DNA of 58,394 nucleotides, taken from contig NZ_JAJSEC010000014.1 of the NCBI RefSeq assembly GCF_021272185.1, positions 1 through 58,394 on the forward strand, written 5' to 3'. The position numbers were made by a program, and so were the translations under genes. Below the pieces are notes generated by a model, which ran no database searches, was not told the origin of the DNA, and was given only the letters and a program-made list of their open reading frames with translations. This document shows positions 24,963-33,376 of the stretch, piece after piece (positions within the stretch are counted from its first letter, which is position 1; each line of letters opens with the position of its first letter). The DNA comes from Roseivivax sp. GX 12232 (GTDB lineage: Bacteria; Pseudomonadota; Alphaproteobacteria; Rhodobacterales; Rhodobacteraceae).

Positions 24963-27262
24963 GGCGTCTCCTTTTGGTTGAGGGCCTGCCAGACCCGCGC
25001 CGGGGCAGCGGGCATGTCGATGGGCCCCGCGCCGGCCGAGGCCAGGGCGTTGTTGACCGCGTTCATCACCGCCGGCAGCGCGCCGACCGTGCCGCTTTCG
25101 CCCGCGCCCTTGGCCCCCAGCGCATTGGCGGTGGTGGGCGTCGGGCAGGGGGTGAGCCCGAGGAAGGGCAGGTCGTTTGCGCGGGGCAGGGCGTAATCCA
25201 TGAAGGAGCCGCTCAGAAGCGCGCCGGAGGCTCGGTCGAAGACCATCCGTTCGCAGAGCGCCTGGCCCAGCCCCTGGGCGATGCCGCCATGCATCTGGCC
25301 CGCGGCGAGAAGCGGGTTGATCACCGTGCCCAGGTCGTCGGCGACCCGGTAGGAGAGCACCGAGACGGCGCCGGTCTCGGGGTCGATCTCGACCTCGGCC
25401 AGGTGCACGCCGTTGGGGAAGGTGCCCGCCTCGGTCGCCTCGAAGGCCTCGGCGGCATAGGCGCGTCCGGTGGCGCGGCAGAGCTCCTCGAGGGTGACGA
25501 AGCGGTTGCCGCCCTGGGCGTGGAAGCTGCCCTCGCGGAATTGCACCTTGTCCTCAGGGGCTTCGAGAAAGCCCGCCGCATCGGCGCGGGCGGCGCTCAG
25601 GATGTCGCGCGCGGCCTTCGCCATGGCGTGGCCGGCCGAGGACATGGTGCGCGAGCCGAAGGTGCCGGTGCCGAGCCGCACCGCGTCGGTGTTCCCGGCG
25701 GTGACCTCGAAGGCGCCGGACCAGCCCAGAAGGTCGTGCAGGATCTGGCGGTAGGCGGTGGCATGGCCCTGGCCTGCGTCGCCCGAGCCGATGGAGAGCC
25801 GCGCGCCACTCTCGGCGCCGATCTCGAGCCGGGCGAACTCGGGTAGCTGCGCGCCCTTGGGCCCGCCGCCCGCCGGTTCGATCGCCGCGGCGATGCCGAG
25901 GCCGCGCAAGCGCCCCAGCGCCTCGGAGCCCGCGCGCCGCTGGGCAAAGCCCGCGCGGTCTCCGGCCCTCAGCGCCAGCTCCAGCGCCGCCGGGAAATCG
26001 CCGCTGTCGTAGAGATAGCCGAGCGGCGTGGCATAGGGCATCTCCTCGGGGCCGATCATGTTGCGGCGGCGCAGATCGGCGGGGTCGAGGCCCAGCCGCG
26101 CGGCGGCGATGTCGACCATGCGCTCGACGATATAGATCGCCTCGGGCCGCCCGGCGCCGCGATAGGGCGCCATATGCATGGTGTTCACGAAGACGCCGCG
26201 CATCACCGTGTGCAGGACCGGCGTGCGGTAGACCCCGGCGAGCCCCGGCAGGTTCGAGGTCATCGGATGCATGGACATCTGCCCGAGCTGCGCGCCGACC
26301 GGGGCGTAGCCGTCGACCCCGAGCCCGAGGAAATGCCCCTCGGCATCAAGCGCCAGCGTGGCGTCGACCGACATCTCGCGTGACTGGGTGTCCGACAGGA
26401 AACTGTCCGAGCGGGTCGCGCGCCAGCGCACCGGGCGGCCGGTCCTGCGCGCGGCCAAGAGGACCAGCGCATCCTCGGGGTAGGCGCCGTTGCGCATCCC
26501 GAAGCTGCCGCCGGTCTCGGAGACCTCGATGCGCAGGTCTTCGGGCGCGAGGCCCAGGACATGCGCCAGCTCGCCGCGCACGCGGTGCGGGGCCTGGGTG
26601 CCGGTGCGCAGCGCCAGCCGCCCGTCGGGCAGGGGGCGGGCCAGCGCGTTCCGCGGCTCGAGCGCCACCGCCGCGACGCGGCTGATCTCGAGCCGGGCGG
26701 TGACGACGTGATGCGCCTCGTCCAAGACCGCTTGCCAGGCTCCTGGGTCGCCCAGCTCCTGCGTGAAGGCGAGGTTGGGCCGGTCGGCCCAGACGCGCGG
26801 GGCCGCGGGGTCGGAGGCGGCGCGGGGCTCGGTCACCGCCGGGGCATCCTCGATCTCGGCGAGGATCAGCTCGGCGGCGTCGAGCGCCTCGGCCTCGCTG
26901 TCGGCAATCACTGCCGCGATGGGCTCTCCGGCCCAGCGGACGGCACCCCGGGCGAGCGGGTAAAAGGGCGTGGGCGCCACCTCGCAGCCCGGCGGCACGT
27001 AGCGCAGCGCGAAGGGCGCGAGCTCCGCCATGTCCTCGCCGGTCAGGATCAGCCGCACGCCCGGTGCCGCGCGCGCCTCGTCGAGGTCGAGCGCCGCGAT
27101 CCGCCCGGCGGCATGGTCGCTGCGCAGGACATGCAGCCAGAGCGCGCCCTCCTCGGCGGCGTCATCGGCGTAAAGCCCCGCGCCGCGCAGCAGCCTGTCG
27201 TCGGCGGGCCGGGTCTCGGCCCGGCCGATCCGCCGCCAGCCGGCGGGCCGCGGCCCGCTCAC
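24959..27262 (-). CDS. Molybdenum hydroxylase large subunit
   Basis: A protein of 767 residues of the xanthine dehydrogenase / CO dehydrogenase large-subunit family, which binds molybdopterin cytosine dinucleotide and hydroxylates heteroaromatic or aldehyde carbons. It has the N-terminal hammerhead domain (DDRLLRGAGLYADD near 21-34), GGSFGMRNGAYPEDALV near 250, and APYRGAGRPEA near 363. The last is the form II pattern, not AYxCSFR of true CO dehydrogenase. A C-terminal GAKGAGESGTVGALPAVMNA carries the catalytic Glu. FAD and 2Fe-2S subunits are not encoded next to it, unusual for this family. It overlaps genes on both sides by 4 bases. Confidence 0.9.
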   Translation of the reverse strand: MSGPRPAGWRRIGRAETRPADDRLLRGAGLYADDAAEEGALWLHVLRSDHAAGRIAALDLDEARAAPGVRLILTGEDMAELAPFALRYVPPGCEVAPTPFYPLARGAVRWAGEPIAAVIADSEAEALDAAELILAEIEDAPAVTEPRAASDPAAPRVWADRPNLAFTQELGDPGAWQAVLDEAHHVVTARLEISRVAAVALEPRNALARPLPDGRLALRTGTQAPHRVRGELAHVLGLAPEDLRIEVSETGGSFGMRNGAYPEDALVLLAARRTGRPVRWRATRSDSFLSDTQSREMSVDATLALDAEGHFLGLGVDGYAPVGAQLGQMSMHPMTSNLPGLAGVYRTPVLHTVMRGVFVNTMHMAPYRGAGRPEAIYIVERMVDIAAARLGLDPADLRRRNMIGPEEMPYATPLGYLYDSGDFPAALELALRAGDRAGFAQRRAGSEALGRLRGLGIAAAIEPAGGGPKGAQLPEFARLEIGAESGARLSIGSGDAGQGHATAYRQILHDLLGWSGAFEVTAGNTDAVRLGTGTFGSRTMSSAGHAMAKAARDILSAARADAAGFLEAPEDKVQFREGSFHAQGGNRFVTLEELCRATGRAYAAEAFEATEAGTFPNGVHLAEVEIDPETGAVSVLSYRVADDLGTVINPLLAAGQMHGGIAQGLGQALCERMVFDRASGALLSGSFMDYALPRANDLPFLGLTPCPTPTTANALGAKGAGESGTVGALPAVMNAVNNALASAGAGPIDMPAAPARVWQALNQKETP

Positions 27263-28584
27263 AGCCGCACCTCGGGCAGCCAGAGCGCCAGCGCGGGCAC
27301 CGCGATCAGCAGGATCAGGAGGATCAGATCACACAGCAGGTAGGGCGCCGCCGCCCGGGCGATGGTCCAGTAGCTGGTGCCCGGCGGCGCCACCCCCTGC
27401 ATGACGAACAGCAAGAGCCCGAAGGGCGGGGTGGTGCCGCTCATCTCGATGGCGAGCAGCATCACCAGCCCGAACCAGATCGGATCGAAGCCGATGGCCT
27501 GCGCGATGGGGAAGAAGATCGGGATGGTCAGCAGCATCATCGAGATCGCGTCGACGAACATCCCCAGCACCAGAAGCACCGCGAACATGATCAAAAGCAT
27601 GGTGATCGCATCGAGCTCGAACCCCGTGGCCCAGCGGATCAGGCCCGAGGTCGCCCCCGAAAAGGCCAGCACCTGCGAGAAGGTCTTGGAGGCGATGATG
27701 ATGAAGAACACCATGACCGTGACGCGCAGCGTTCCGTCGAGCGATTTCACGATCATCGCGACGTTGAGCCGTCCGTAACAGGCCGAGAGGAAGAGCACCG
27801 AGAGCACCCCGAAGGCGGCGGCCTCGGAGGGCGTGGTGATGCCCAGAAGGATCAGCCCGACGACCGAGAAGACCACCAGCGACATCGGCAGGATGTAGAC
27901 GCAGACCAGGCGCAGCTTCTCCAGCGTGTTCACCGTCTCGACGTCATAGGCCGGGGCGATCTCGGGCCCGCCGCGGCGCAGTTGCAGCCAGATCGTCGCG
28001 AGGTAGAGCAGCGCCAGCACCAAGCCCGGCAGCACGCCCGCCAGCAGCAGGTCGGCGATGCTGATCTGCGCGATCGAGCCCAGAAGCACCGCCAGCGTCG
28101 AGGGCGGGATCAGCAGCGCCAGCCCGCCCGAGCCGATGATCGGCCCGATCGACATGTGCCGGCGGTAGTTGCGCTTTTCCATCTGCGGCAGGAGCAGGCT
28201 GCCCATCATCGCCGTATTGGCCATGTTCGAGCCCGAGAGCGCCGCGAAGATCGTCCCGCAGAGCACCGAGATGTAGCTCAGCCGCCCCGGCGCCTTGCGC
28301 AGCGACTTGTCCAGCGTCTCGATGATCTTCAGCGCGATGCCCGAGTGGAAGAAGAGGTTCCCCATCAGGACGAACATCGGCACGGTGACCAGCACGAAGC
28401 TGGTGACCGCCTCGCCGGTATTGGCGGCGAGCTGCTCGATGCCGATCCAGCCGCCCATGAAGATATAGGCCCCGATCAGGTTCGCGATCAGGAAGGCGAA
28501 GGCCACCGGCACGCAGAGCGCCATGAGGCCGATCACCATGCCGAGCATGACGAAGGCCGCTTCCCACCATTCCATCATCACCAT
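27259..28584 (-). CDS. dctM: TRAP transporter large permease DctM
   Basis: A protein of 441 residues with about 12 hydrophobic segments, the large membrane subunit of a tripartite ATP-independent periplasmic transporter driven by an ion gradient. Family stretches include MGNLFFHSGIALKIIETL, SGSNMANTAMMGSLLLPQM and GLALLIPPSTLAVLLGS. It lies 3 bases after dctQ, and its stop overlaps the hydroxylase start, so uptake and first oxidation are coupled in expression. This implies that the transported acid is the substrate of the following enzymes. Confidence 0.95.
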   Translation of the reverse strand: MVMMEWWEAAFVMLGMVIGLMALCVPVAFAFLIANLIGAYIFMGGWIGIEQLAANTGEAVTSFVLVTVPMFVLMGNLFFHSGIALKIIETLDKSLRKAPGRLSYISVLCGTIFAALSGSNMANTAMMGSLLLPQMEKRNYRRHMSIGPIIGSGGLALLIPPSTLAVLLGSIAQISIADLLLAGVLPGLVLALLYLATIWLQLRRGGPEIAPAYDVETVNTLEKLRLVCVYILPMSLVVFSVVGLILLGITTPSEAAAFGVLSVLFLSACYGRLNVAMIVKSLDGTLRVTVMVFFIIIASKTFSQVLAFSGATSGLIRWATGFELDAITMLLIMFAVLLVLGMFVDAISMMLLTIPIFFPIAQAIGFDPIWFGLVMLLAIEMSGTTPPFGLLLFVMQGVAPPGTSYWTIARAAAPYLLCDLILLILLIAVPALALWLPEVRL

Positions 28585-28587
28585 GGC

Positions 28588-29094
28588 TCAGAGGCTCTCT
28601 GCGTCGGGGTCGATGCCGCGGTAGAGCGACTCTCGGGTGATCAGGAAGCGGGCGAATTGCACCGCCGAGAGGCCGAAGCACAGCACGATCGGGGCGTAGA
28701 GCAGCCAGCGGGTCAGGAAGTTGGCGCGGATGTCGACCACGCCGATGTTCTGCAGCGTGACCGGCACGGCGGCCCAGGCGACCACCAGGCAGGCGGTCAC
28801 GCAAAGCAGGATCACCAGGACCTCGATCACCCGGTTGACCCTTGCGGGCAGCATGGCGCGGAAGGCCTCCATCGAGACATGGCCCTTTTCGCGCAGGAGC
28901 CAGGGCGTGCCGAGCGCCGCGATATAGAGAAGCGCGTATTCGGTGATCGCCACCGCCCAGTTGATCTGGAACATGCGCAGGCTGCGCGTGGTGACGTCGT
29001 AGATGATCGCGGCGAAGACGAAGGGAAGGATCGCCGCCGCGATCAGGGCCAAGGCGTTCAGCACCCGGTCGAATAGGGACCAGAAGGTCTGCAT
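28588..29094 (-). CDS. dctQ: TRAP transporter small permease DctQ
   Basis: A protein of 168 residues with four predicted membrane helices, typical of the DctQ small permease subunit that pairs with DctM. The stretch EKGHVSMEAFRAMLPARVNRVIE between helices 2 and 3 is characteristic (shown here by its ends EKGHVSM and RVIE). It lies 26 bases after the binding-protein gene and 3 before dctM. Confidence 0.92.
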   Translation of the reverse strand: MQTFWSLFDRVLNALALIAAAILPFVFAAIIYDVTTRSLRMFQINWAVAITEYALLYIAALGTPWLLREKGHVSMEAFRAMLPARVNRVIEVLVILLCVTACLVVAWAAVPVTLQNIGVVDIRANFLTRWLLYAPIVLCFGLSAVQFARFLITRESLYRGIDPDAESL

Positions 29095-29120
29095 GGAAGT
29101 CTCCCGGGGGCTGGCGCCCG

Positions 29121-30119
29121 TCAGCTGGCGTTGGCCGCGTCGACGATCTTGCGGAACTCCGCGGCGCGCTCTGCGCCGAGCGTCTCGGAGACGCTTTCCC
29201 AGAAGGTCTCCTGGAAGGCATTGGTGATCTGCGCCTCGCCCGCGCCCTCGAGCACGATGTCCTCGACCCCGGCCTCGGCCAGTGCGGCGCTGTCCACCTT
29301 CTCGAGGTTCTGCGCCGCCTCATAGGCCAGCATCTCGTGCTTCATCACCATCTCCATGAGATAGTTGCGCTGGGCCTCGGTGAGCCCGTCGAAGCTGGCG
29401 GCGTTCATCGCCAGGATCGTGTTGCCCTGCCGCCAGGTCGGGAAGATGCGGTACTTCAGGAACTCCTGCCAGCCGCCCGAGCTGACGCCGATGGTGGTGA
29501 AGCCGATGCCCTCGACCAGGCCGCGCTCGAGCGCGGTGTAGATGTCGCCCGCCGGAATATCGACGCGGGCGATGTCGAGCGCGGAATACATCGGATCGTA
29601 GCTCGAGCCGCCGCGGATCTTCATGTCGGCCAGCGCGATGGTGCCGTCCTCGGCGATCTCGGGCTTCTCGGTGGTGTAGAACTGGAAGGCGTAGCCGGTG
29701 CCCATGGCGCCGAGGAAGGCCACGCCCGCGCGTTCGCGCGAGGCGGCGTCGATGGCCTCGTGCAGGCCCGCGGCGCGCAGCTTGTCGGCGGGCACCGAGG
29801 CCGCGTCGAGCGGCGTCAGCTCGGGGATCTGGCGCTGGTAGTAACCCGCCGGGCCCATGTACATGTCGATGATCCCGCGCGAGACGGCGTTCATCTGCTC
29901 GTTGCGCGGGATGATCTCGGTGCCGCCGCGCAGATCGATCTGCAGCACACCTTCGCCATTGGCGTTCACGTCCTCCACGAAGGCCAGGTAGCTCTTCATC
30001 AGGTCGTTGGTGGAGGGCAGCGAATAGACCGCCGAGATGGTCGCCTCTTCGGCGCTGGCGATCCCGGCGGTGACGACAAGCGCGGCGGCCCCCGCCTTCA
30101 TGCGAGTGATAAACGACAT
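29121..30119 (-). CDS. dctP: TRAP transporter binding protein DctP
   Basis: A protein of 332 residues with a Sec signal peptide (about 1-23, RMKAGAAALVVTAGIASA). The mature part is a TRAP solute-binding protein that captures an organic acid in the periplasm. The family's carboxylate-binding Arg is likely in ADMKIRGGSSYD near 165. The start at 30119 begins the signal peptide directly; the frame continues open upstream without sense. As the first gene of the dctPQM-hydroxylase-monooxygenase-racemase operon, its promoter should lie in 30120-30300. Confidence 0.92.
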   Translation of the reverse strand: MSFITRMKAGAAALVVTAGIASAEEATISAVYSLPSTNDLMKSYLAFVEDVNANGEGVLQIDLRGGTEIIPRNEQMNAVSRGIIDMYMGPAGYYQRQIPELTPLDAASVPADKLRAAGLHEAIDAASRERAGVAFLGAMGTGYAFQFYTTEKPEIAEDGTIALADMKIRGGSSYDPMYSALDIARVDIPAGDIYTALERGLVEGIGFTTIGVSSGGWQEFLKYRIFPTWRQGNTILAMNAASFDGLTEAQRNYLMEMVMKHEMLAYEAAQNLEKVDSAALAEAGVEDIVLEGAGEAQITNAFQETFWESVSETLGAERAAEFRKIVDAANAS

Positions 30120-30272
30120 AGTGAGTCCTTGCCTCCTGCTGGCGTGACGGAGCGAAGTCAGGGCCGAGAGGGCGCGCGGCGGCGGCCGGTCCGACGGGTC
30201 GGACAAGCCTCGCCCTGACCGCAGCACTCCTGCCTCCGGATGTGGGCGAGCCCGCGCCGAGTTGCGCGGCCT

Positions 30273-30286
30273 CAATGTATACTAAA
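30273..30286 (-). promoter_or_regulatory. AT-rich GTATAC site before dctP
   Basis: The plus strand reads AATGTATACTAA, a short palindrome-like word in an AT-rich pocket about 155 bases before dctP. It could be a -10 element on the minus strand or an operator. GntR regulators of the FCD group, common with TRAP operons, bind GTATAC-centred sites. No such regulator gene is in the window. Confidence 0.3.
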
Positions 30287-30632
30287 TTTCCGGGCGTTTG
30301 CGATTCGCGCAAGGATTTTCGGTCAGAGATCGCGCGGGCGCAGGAATGTTTCGCGGGGTGGGTGTGGCGGATTTTTTGTGACGGGTCAGGGCGGTCTTAC
30401 GATAAATCACATTATTTCTGTGGCTTGCGGCGCGTTCTTCAGAGCCTCGTTCGGCGCGCAAAATTCCCCAGCGTGGATGCGGAAAATTTGGGCGCTCAAT
30501 CAGCGCCTCCGATTTGGGATACAAAATCGCCCCTCTCGGCCCCCTCGCACCACCCCGCCAGACCCGCCGCGCAGCCCCCGATCCGCCCGTGCCGCTCCGC
30601 AGCATCGACGCCCGAAAGCCCGTCCGGTCCCG

Positions 30633-30658
30633 GGAACCTCCGGCGGGGGCGCGGCGTT
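30633..30658 (+). promoter_or_regulatory. EcfG-type stress promoter
   Basis: GGAAC at 30633-30637 and CGTT at 30655-30658 with a 17-base spacer. This is an exact match to the general stress promoter form (GGAAC-N16/17-CGTT) used by EcfG sigma factors in alphaproteobacteria. It lies 34 bases before the start of the DUF883 gene, a class often under stress control. Whether this organism has EcfG is not visible here. Confidence 0.55.
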
Positions 30659-30691
30659 TTCACCGCGACCCACAGAAGGAGACGCTCGAAA

Positions 30692-31051
30692 ATGGCCCAA
30701 AGCCAGTCCAACGCGAACATCAAGGACGTCGAGTCCCAGGCCGCGCGCTCGACCGGCAGCGACACCGAGGCGCTCAAGGCGCAGATCGACTCGCTGAAGG
30801 CGGATCTGGCCTCGATCACGGAACTTCTGGGCGACATCGGCGCACGTCGGAAGGACGAGACCGTCGAGGCGGCCCGCAAGCGCTACGATTCCGCCCGCCG
30901 GGACGGCGAGCGCATGTATGAGGACGCCCGCGACCGCGCCCAGGAGGCGCAGGACCAGGCGCTCGAGGCGGTGCGCCGCCAGCCGGTCACCGCGCTCGGC
31001 ATCGCCGTGGCGGCGGGCTTCTTCGCGGGCCTCCTGACCAGCCGGAAGTGA
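30692..31051 (+). CDS. YqjD/ElaB-like DUF883 membrane-anchored protein
   Basis: A protein of 119 residues with a hydrophilic, Ala/Glu/Arg-rich coiled-coil-like body (about 15-92) and a single C-terminal membrane helix (PVTALGIAVAAGFFAGLL near 95-113). This matches the DUF883 family (YqjD, ElaB), inner-membrane proteins that in E. coli bind ribosomes in stationary phase. The start at 30692 follows AGAAGGAG; the frame is open farther upstream without family similarity. It ends 1 base before the holin-like gene and lies behind an EcfG-type promoter, in keeping with stress expression. Confidence 0.85.
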   Translation: MAQSQSNANIKDVESQAARSTGSDTEALKAQIDSLKADLASITELLGDIGARRKDETVEAARKRYDSARRDGERMYEDARDRAQEAQDQALEAVRRQPVTALGIAVAAGFFAGLLTSRK

Positions 31052-31052
31052 C

Positions 31053-31394
31053 ATGGCGCTGATCCCGCAATTCGAACTGGCCGCGCGGCGCAAGCTGCGC
31101 GGCGCCGCCTTTTCCATCGTCGGCGTGCTGCTGATCCTGGCGGGCGCCGGCTTTCTTTGCGTCGCACTTTTCATCGTGCTGGCCGAGCTGCGCGACACGC
31201 TGTTTGCCACGCAGGTCATCGGCGGCGGGCTCTTTGCCTTCGGGCTGATCTTCCTGGGCATCGGCAAGATCATCTCGCGCCGCCCGCGCTACGTGGCACC
31301 GGTCGGCGGGGCGGCCGCCGCGCTGCCCATCGCGCAGCTGATCGAGGGCTTCGTGGTGGGGCTCGAGGCCGGGCGCCGCTCGCGCCGCCGTTAA
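31053..31394 (+). CDS. YqjE-like holin-superfamily membrane protein
   Basis: A protein of 113 residues with two strong membrane helices (about 18-45 and 54-75) and a charged tail. It resembles the family annotated as phage holin superfamily, of which YqjE is the chromosomal member. Its position directly after a YqjD-like gene matches the yqjDE pair. No phage genes surround it, so a lysis role is unlikely. The function of YqjE-type proteins is unknown. Confidence 0.75.
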   Translation: MALIPQFELAARRKLRGAAFSIVGVLLILAGAGFLCVALFIVLAELRDTLFATQVIGGGLFAFGLIFLGIGKIISRRPRYVAPVGGAAAALPIAQLIEGFVVGLEAGRRSRRR

Positions 31395-31467
31395 TCCCGC
31401 GCCGGACGGCGGGCCGGGGCGTCTGTTCATCTGACTGACCGGCCCCGCTGCCGGGCTGGAGGCTTTC

Positions 31468-32544
31468 GTGAGGCAACGCAAGGACGGCATGGCGACCGCG
31501 CTGGTGATCGTGGCCAGCATCCTGGTCGCCGGGGTGCTTTATGTCTCGCAGGACATCGCGGCGCCGATGACGCTGGCGATCATCACCGGCATCATTTTCG
31601 CCCCGGTGATGGAGGCCTTCGACCGGATGGGCCTGCCAAAGGGCCTCGGCGCGGCGCTGATCCTTCTGTTCACCCTCGGCGCGCTGGCCACGGCGGTGGT
31701 CTCGCTCGAGCCGGTGTTCTGGCGCTTCGTCGATGCGGTGCCCGCGATCCGGCGCGAGATCGAAGAGATCGTCTTCCTGTTCCGCGACACGCTGCAGAGC
31801 CTCGGCAACGTCAACGAGGAGGTGAAGGAAGCCCTCGGCGGCGGCCCCGGCGGCGCCTCGGGCGGCGGCGAGGAGGAAGAGGCCGCGGTCCCCAGCCTGA
31901 CCGACGCGCTCTTTGCCGCGCCCGCGGTCTTCACCCAGTTCCTGATCTTCGCCGGCACCTTCTACTTCTTCCTGGTCAACCGGCTCTCGGTCTATTCCTT
32001 CCTGGCCGGGCGGCTCAGCGCGGCAGGCGAGGGCGAGACCATCAAGACCCGCTTCCGCGTCGCGGAATACCTCGTCTCGCGCTATTTCATCGCCATCACC
32101 ATCGTGAACTTCGGCCTGGGCTTCGCCACGACCGCGGTGATGACCGCCTTCGGCATGCCGCTGCCTTACGTCTGGGGCTTCGCGGTGGCGATCATGAACT
32201 ACGTACTCTACCTCGGGCCTGCGCTCATGGTGGTGCTCCTGCTGGTCGCAGGCCTCGTCAACTTCGAGGGCATCATGGTCGCCGCCCCCGCCGCCGCCTT
32301 CCTGACGCTCAACATGATCGAGGCGCAGTTCGTCACCCCGGCCTTCGTCGGGCGGCACGTGAAGCTCAACCCGCTGGTGGTCTTCCTCTCGCTGGTCTTC
32401 GGGCTGTGGTTCTGGGGCCCGATCGGCGGCATCGTGGCGATTCCCGTCCTGGTTTGCGGGCTGGCCATGGCCGACGACAAGATCATCGCCCGCTACAACC
32501 AGACCCGCGGCATCGGCCGCCCGCCCGAGCCCCGGGACGTGTGA
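31468..32544 (+). CDS. AI-2E family transporter
   Basis: A membrane protein of 358 residues of the AI-2E / PerM family with about seven to eight helices in two blocks (roughly 8-85 and 150-340). A long cytoplasmic or periplasmic insert between them is rich in Gly and Glu (near 117-140). Family members export small molecules or act in ion-coupled transport; the autoinducer role applies to only a few. Translation starts at GTG, with GGAGG eight bases upstream. It is separated from the holin-like gene by 73 bases and may share its transcript. Confidence 0.88.
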   Translation: MRQRKDGMATALVIVASILVAGVLYVSQDIAAPMTLAIITGIIFAPVMEAFDRMGLPKGLGAALILLFTLGALATAVVSLEPVFWRFVDAVPAIRREIEEIVFLFRDTLQSLGNVNEEVKEALGGGPGGASGGGEEEEAAVPSLTDALFAAPAVFTQFLIFAGTFYFFLVNRLSVYSFLAGRLSAAGEGETIKTRFRVAEYLVSRYFIAITIVNFGLGFATTAVMTAFGMPLPYVWGFAVAIMNYVLYLGPALMVVLLLVAGLVNFEGIMVAAPAAAFLTLNMIEAQFVTPAFVGRHVKLNPLVVFLSLVFGLWFWGPIGGIVAIPVLVCGLAMADDKIIARYNQTRGIGRPPEPRDV

Positions 32545-32665
32545 TCCTGACAACGAAGTGATCGGCATCCGCCCCGAGCGGCGATTTAGGCGGTTCGGTT
32601 TGTTGCCGCCTCCGGTAAGCTGTGGCAGAACCGGAGGTGATTTACTGAACGAAAGAGTTTAGCGG

Positions 32666-33319
32666 ATGCAAGACTACGCGACCCTCCGCCGGGTGATGGT
32701 GGACACTCAGGTCCGCCCCTCGGATGTCACCAAGTTTCCGATCATCCAGGCCATGCTCACCGTCCCGCGCGAAGCCTTCCTGCCCAACGACAAGGCCGAG
32801 GTCGCCTATGCCTCCGAACATGTCGCGCTGACGCCCGACCGCACGGTGCTGGCGCCGCGCACCTTCGCCAAGATGCTCGAGGCGCTGAACGTGACCTCGG
32901 ACATGCTGGTGCTCGATATCGGCTGCGGCTACGGCTACTCGGCGGCGGTGCTGGCGCATATCGCAGAGGCGGTCGTCGCGGTGGAGGACCTCGAGGAGGT
33001 CACCCCCGAGATCGCGCAGCTTCTGTCGGATCATCACGCCGACAACGTCGTCCTGCACCAGGGCCCGCTGACCGAGGGCGCCGCCGAACACGGCCCCTAT
33101 GACGCGATCATGGTCGAGGGCGGCATCGAGGAGCTGCCCGAGGGGCTCGAGGCGCAACTCAAGGAGGGCGGGCGCATCGTCTGCCTCTTCGTCGAGGGAC
33201 GGCTCGGCACGGTGCGCGTCGGTCACAAGATCGACGGCCATCTGAACTGGCGCTACTCCTTCAACGCCAGCGCGCCGGTGCTGCCGGGCTTCGCGACCGA
33301 ACGGGCCTTCGCGCTGTAA
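32666..33319 (+). CDS. pcm: Protein-L-isoaspartate O-methyltransferase
   Basis: A cytoplasmic SAM-dependent methyltransferase of 217 residues that repairs isoaspartyl damage in proteins. It has MVDTQVRPSDVTKFPIIQAM at the start, typical of the alphaproteobacterial branch. SAM motif I is VLDIGCGYGYSAAVLA near 90-105. The substrate loop SEHVALTPDRTVLAPRTFAK corresponds to the family's GQTISQP region in changed form. It lies 57 bases before the tolC gene on the same strand, an order seen in related bacteria. Confidence 0.9.
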   Translation: MQDYATLRRVMVDTQVRPSDVTKFPIIQAMLTVPREAFLPNDKAEVAYASEHVALTPDRTVLAPRTFAKMLEALNVTSDMLVLDIGCGYGYSAAVLAHIAEAVVAVEDLEEVTPEIAQLLSDHHADNVVLHQGPLTEGAAEHGPYDAIMVEGGIEELPEGLEAQLKEGGRIVCLFVEGRLGTVRVGHKIDGHLNWRYSFNASAPVLPGFATERAFAL

Positions 33320-33376
33320 GCGCGAGGCAGGGCCCGGGGCGGCCCGCGAGACAACAGGGACAGGGCAGGGACCGCC

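Larger units (their letters stand above)
30120..30691. other. Divergent intergenic region
   Basis: 572 bases between the divergent dctP operon and the DUF883 gene, with no supported gene. It should carry promoters for both. The right end has an EcfG-type promoter (30633-30658). Around 30270-30290 is an AT-rich pocket with GTATAC, and 30360-30425 is another AT-rich stretch. Confidence 0.6.

Noticed and set aside
31053-31394. Holin-like protein as a sign of a prophage
   Set aside because: No capsid, tail, integrase or lysis genes lie near it, and its pairing with a YqjD-like gene matches the chromosomal yqjDE arrangement.
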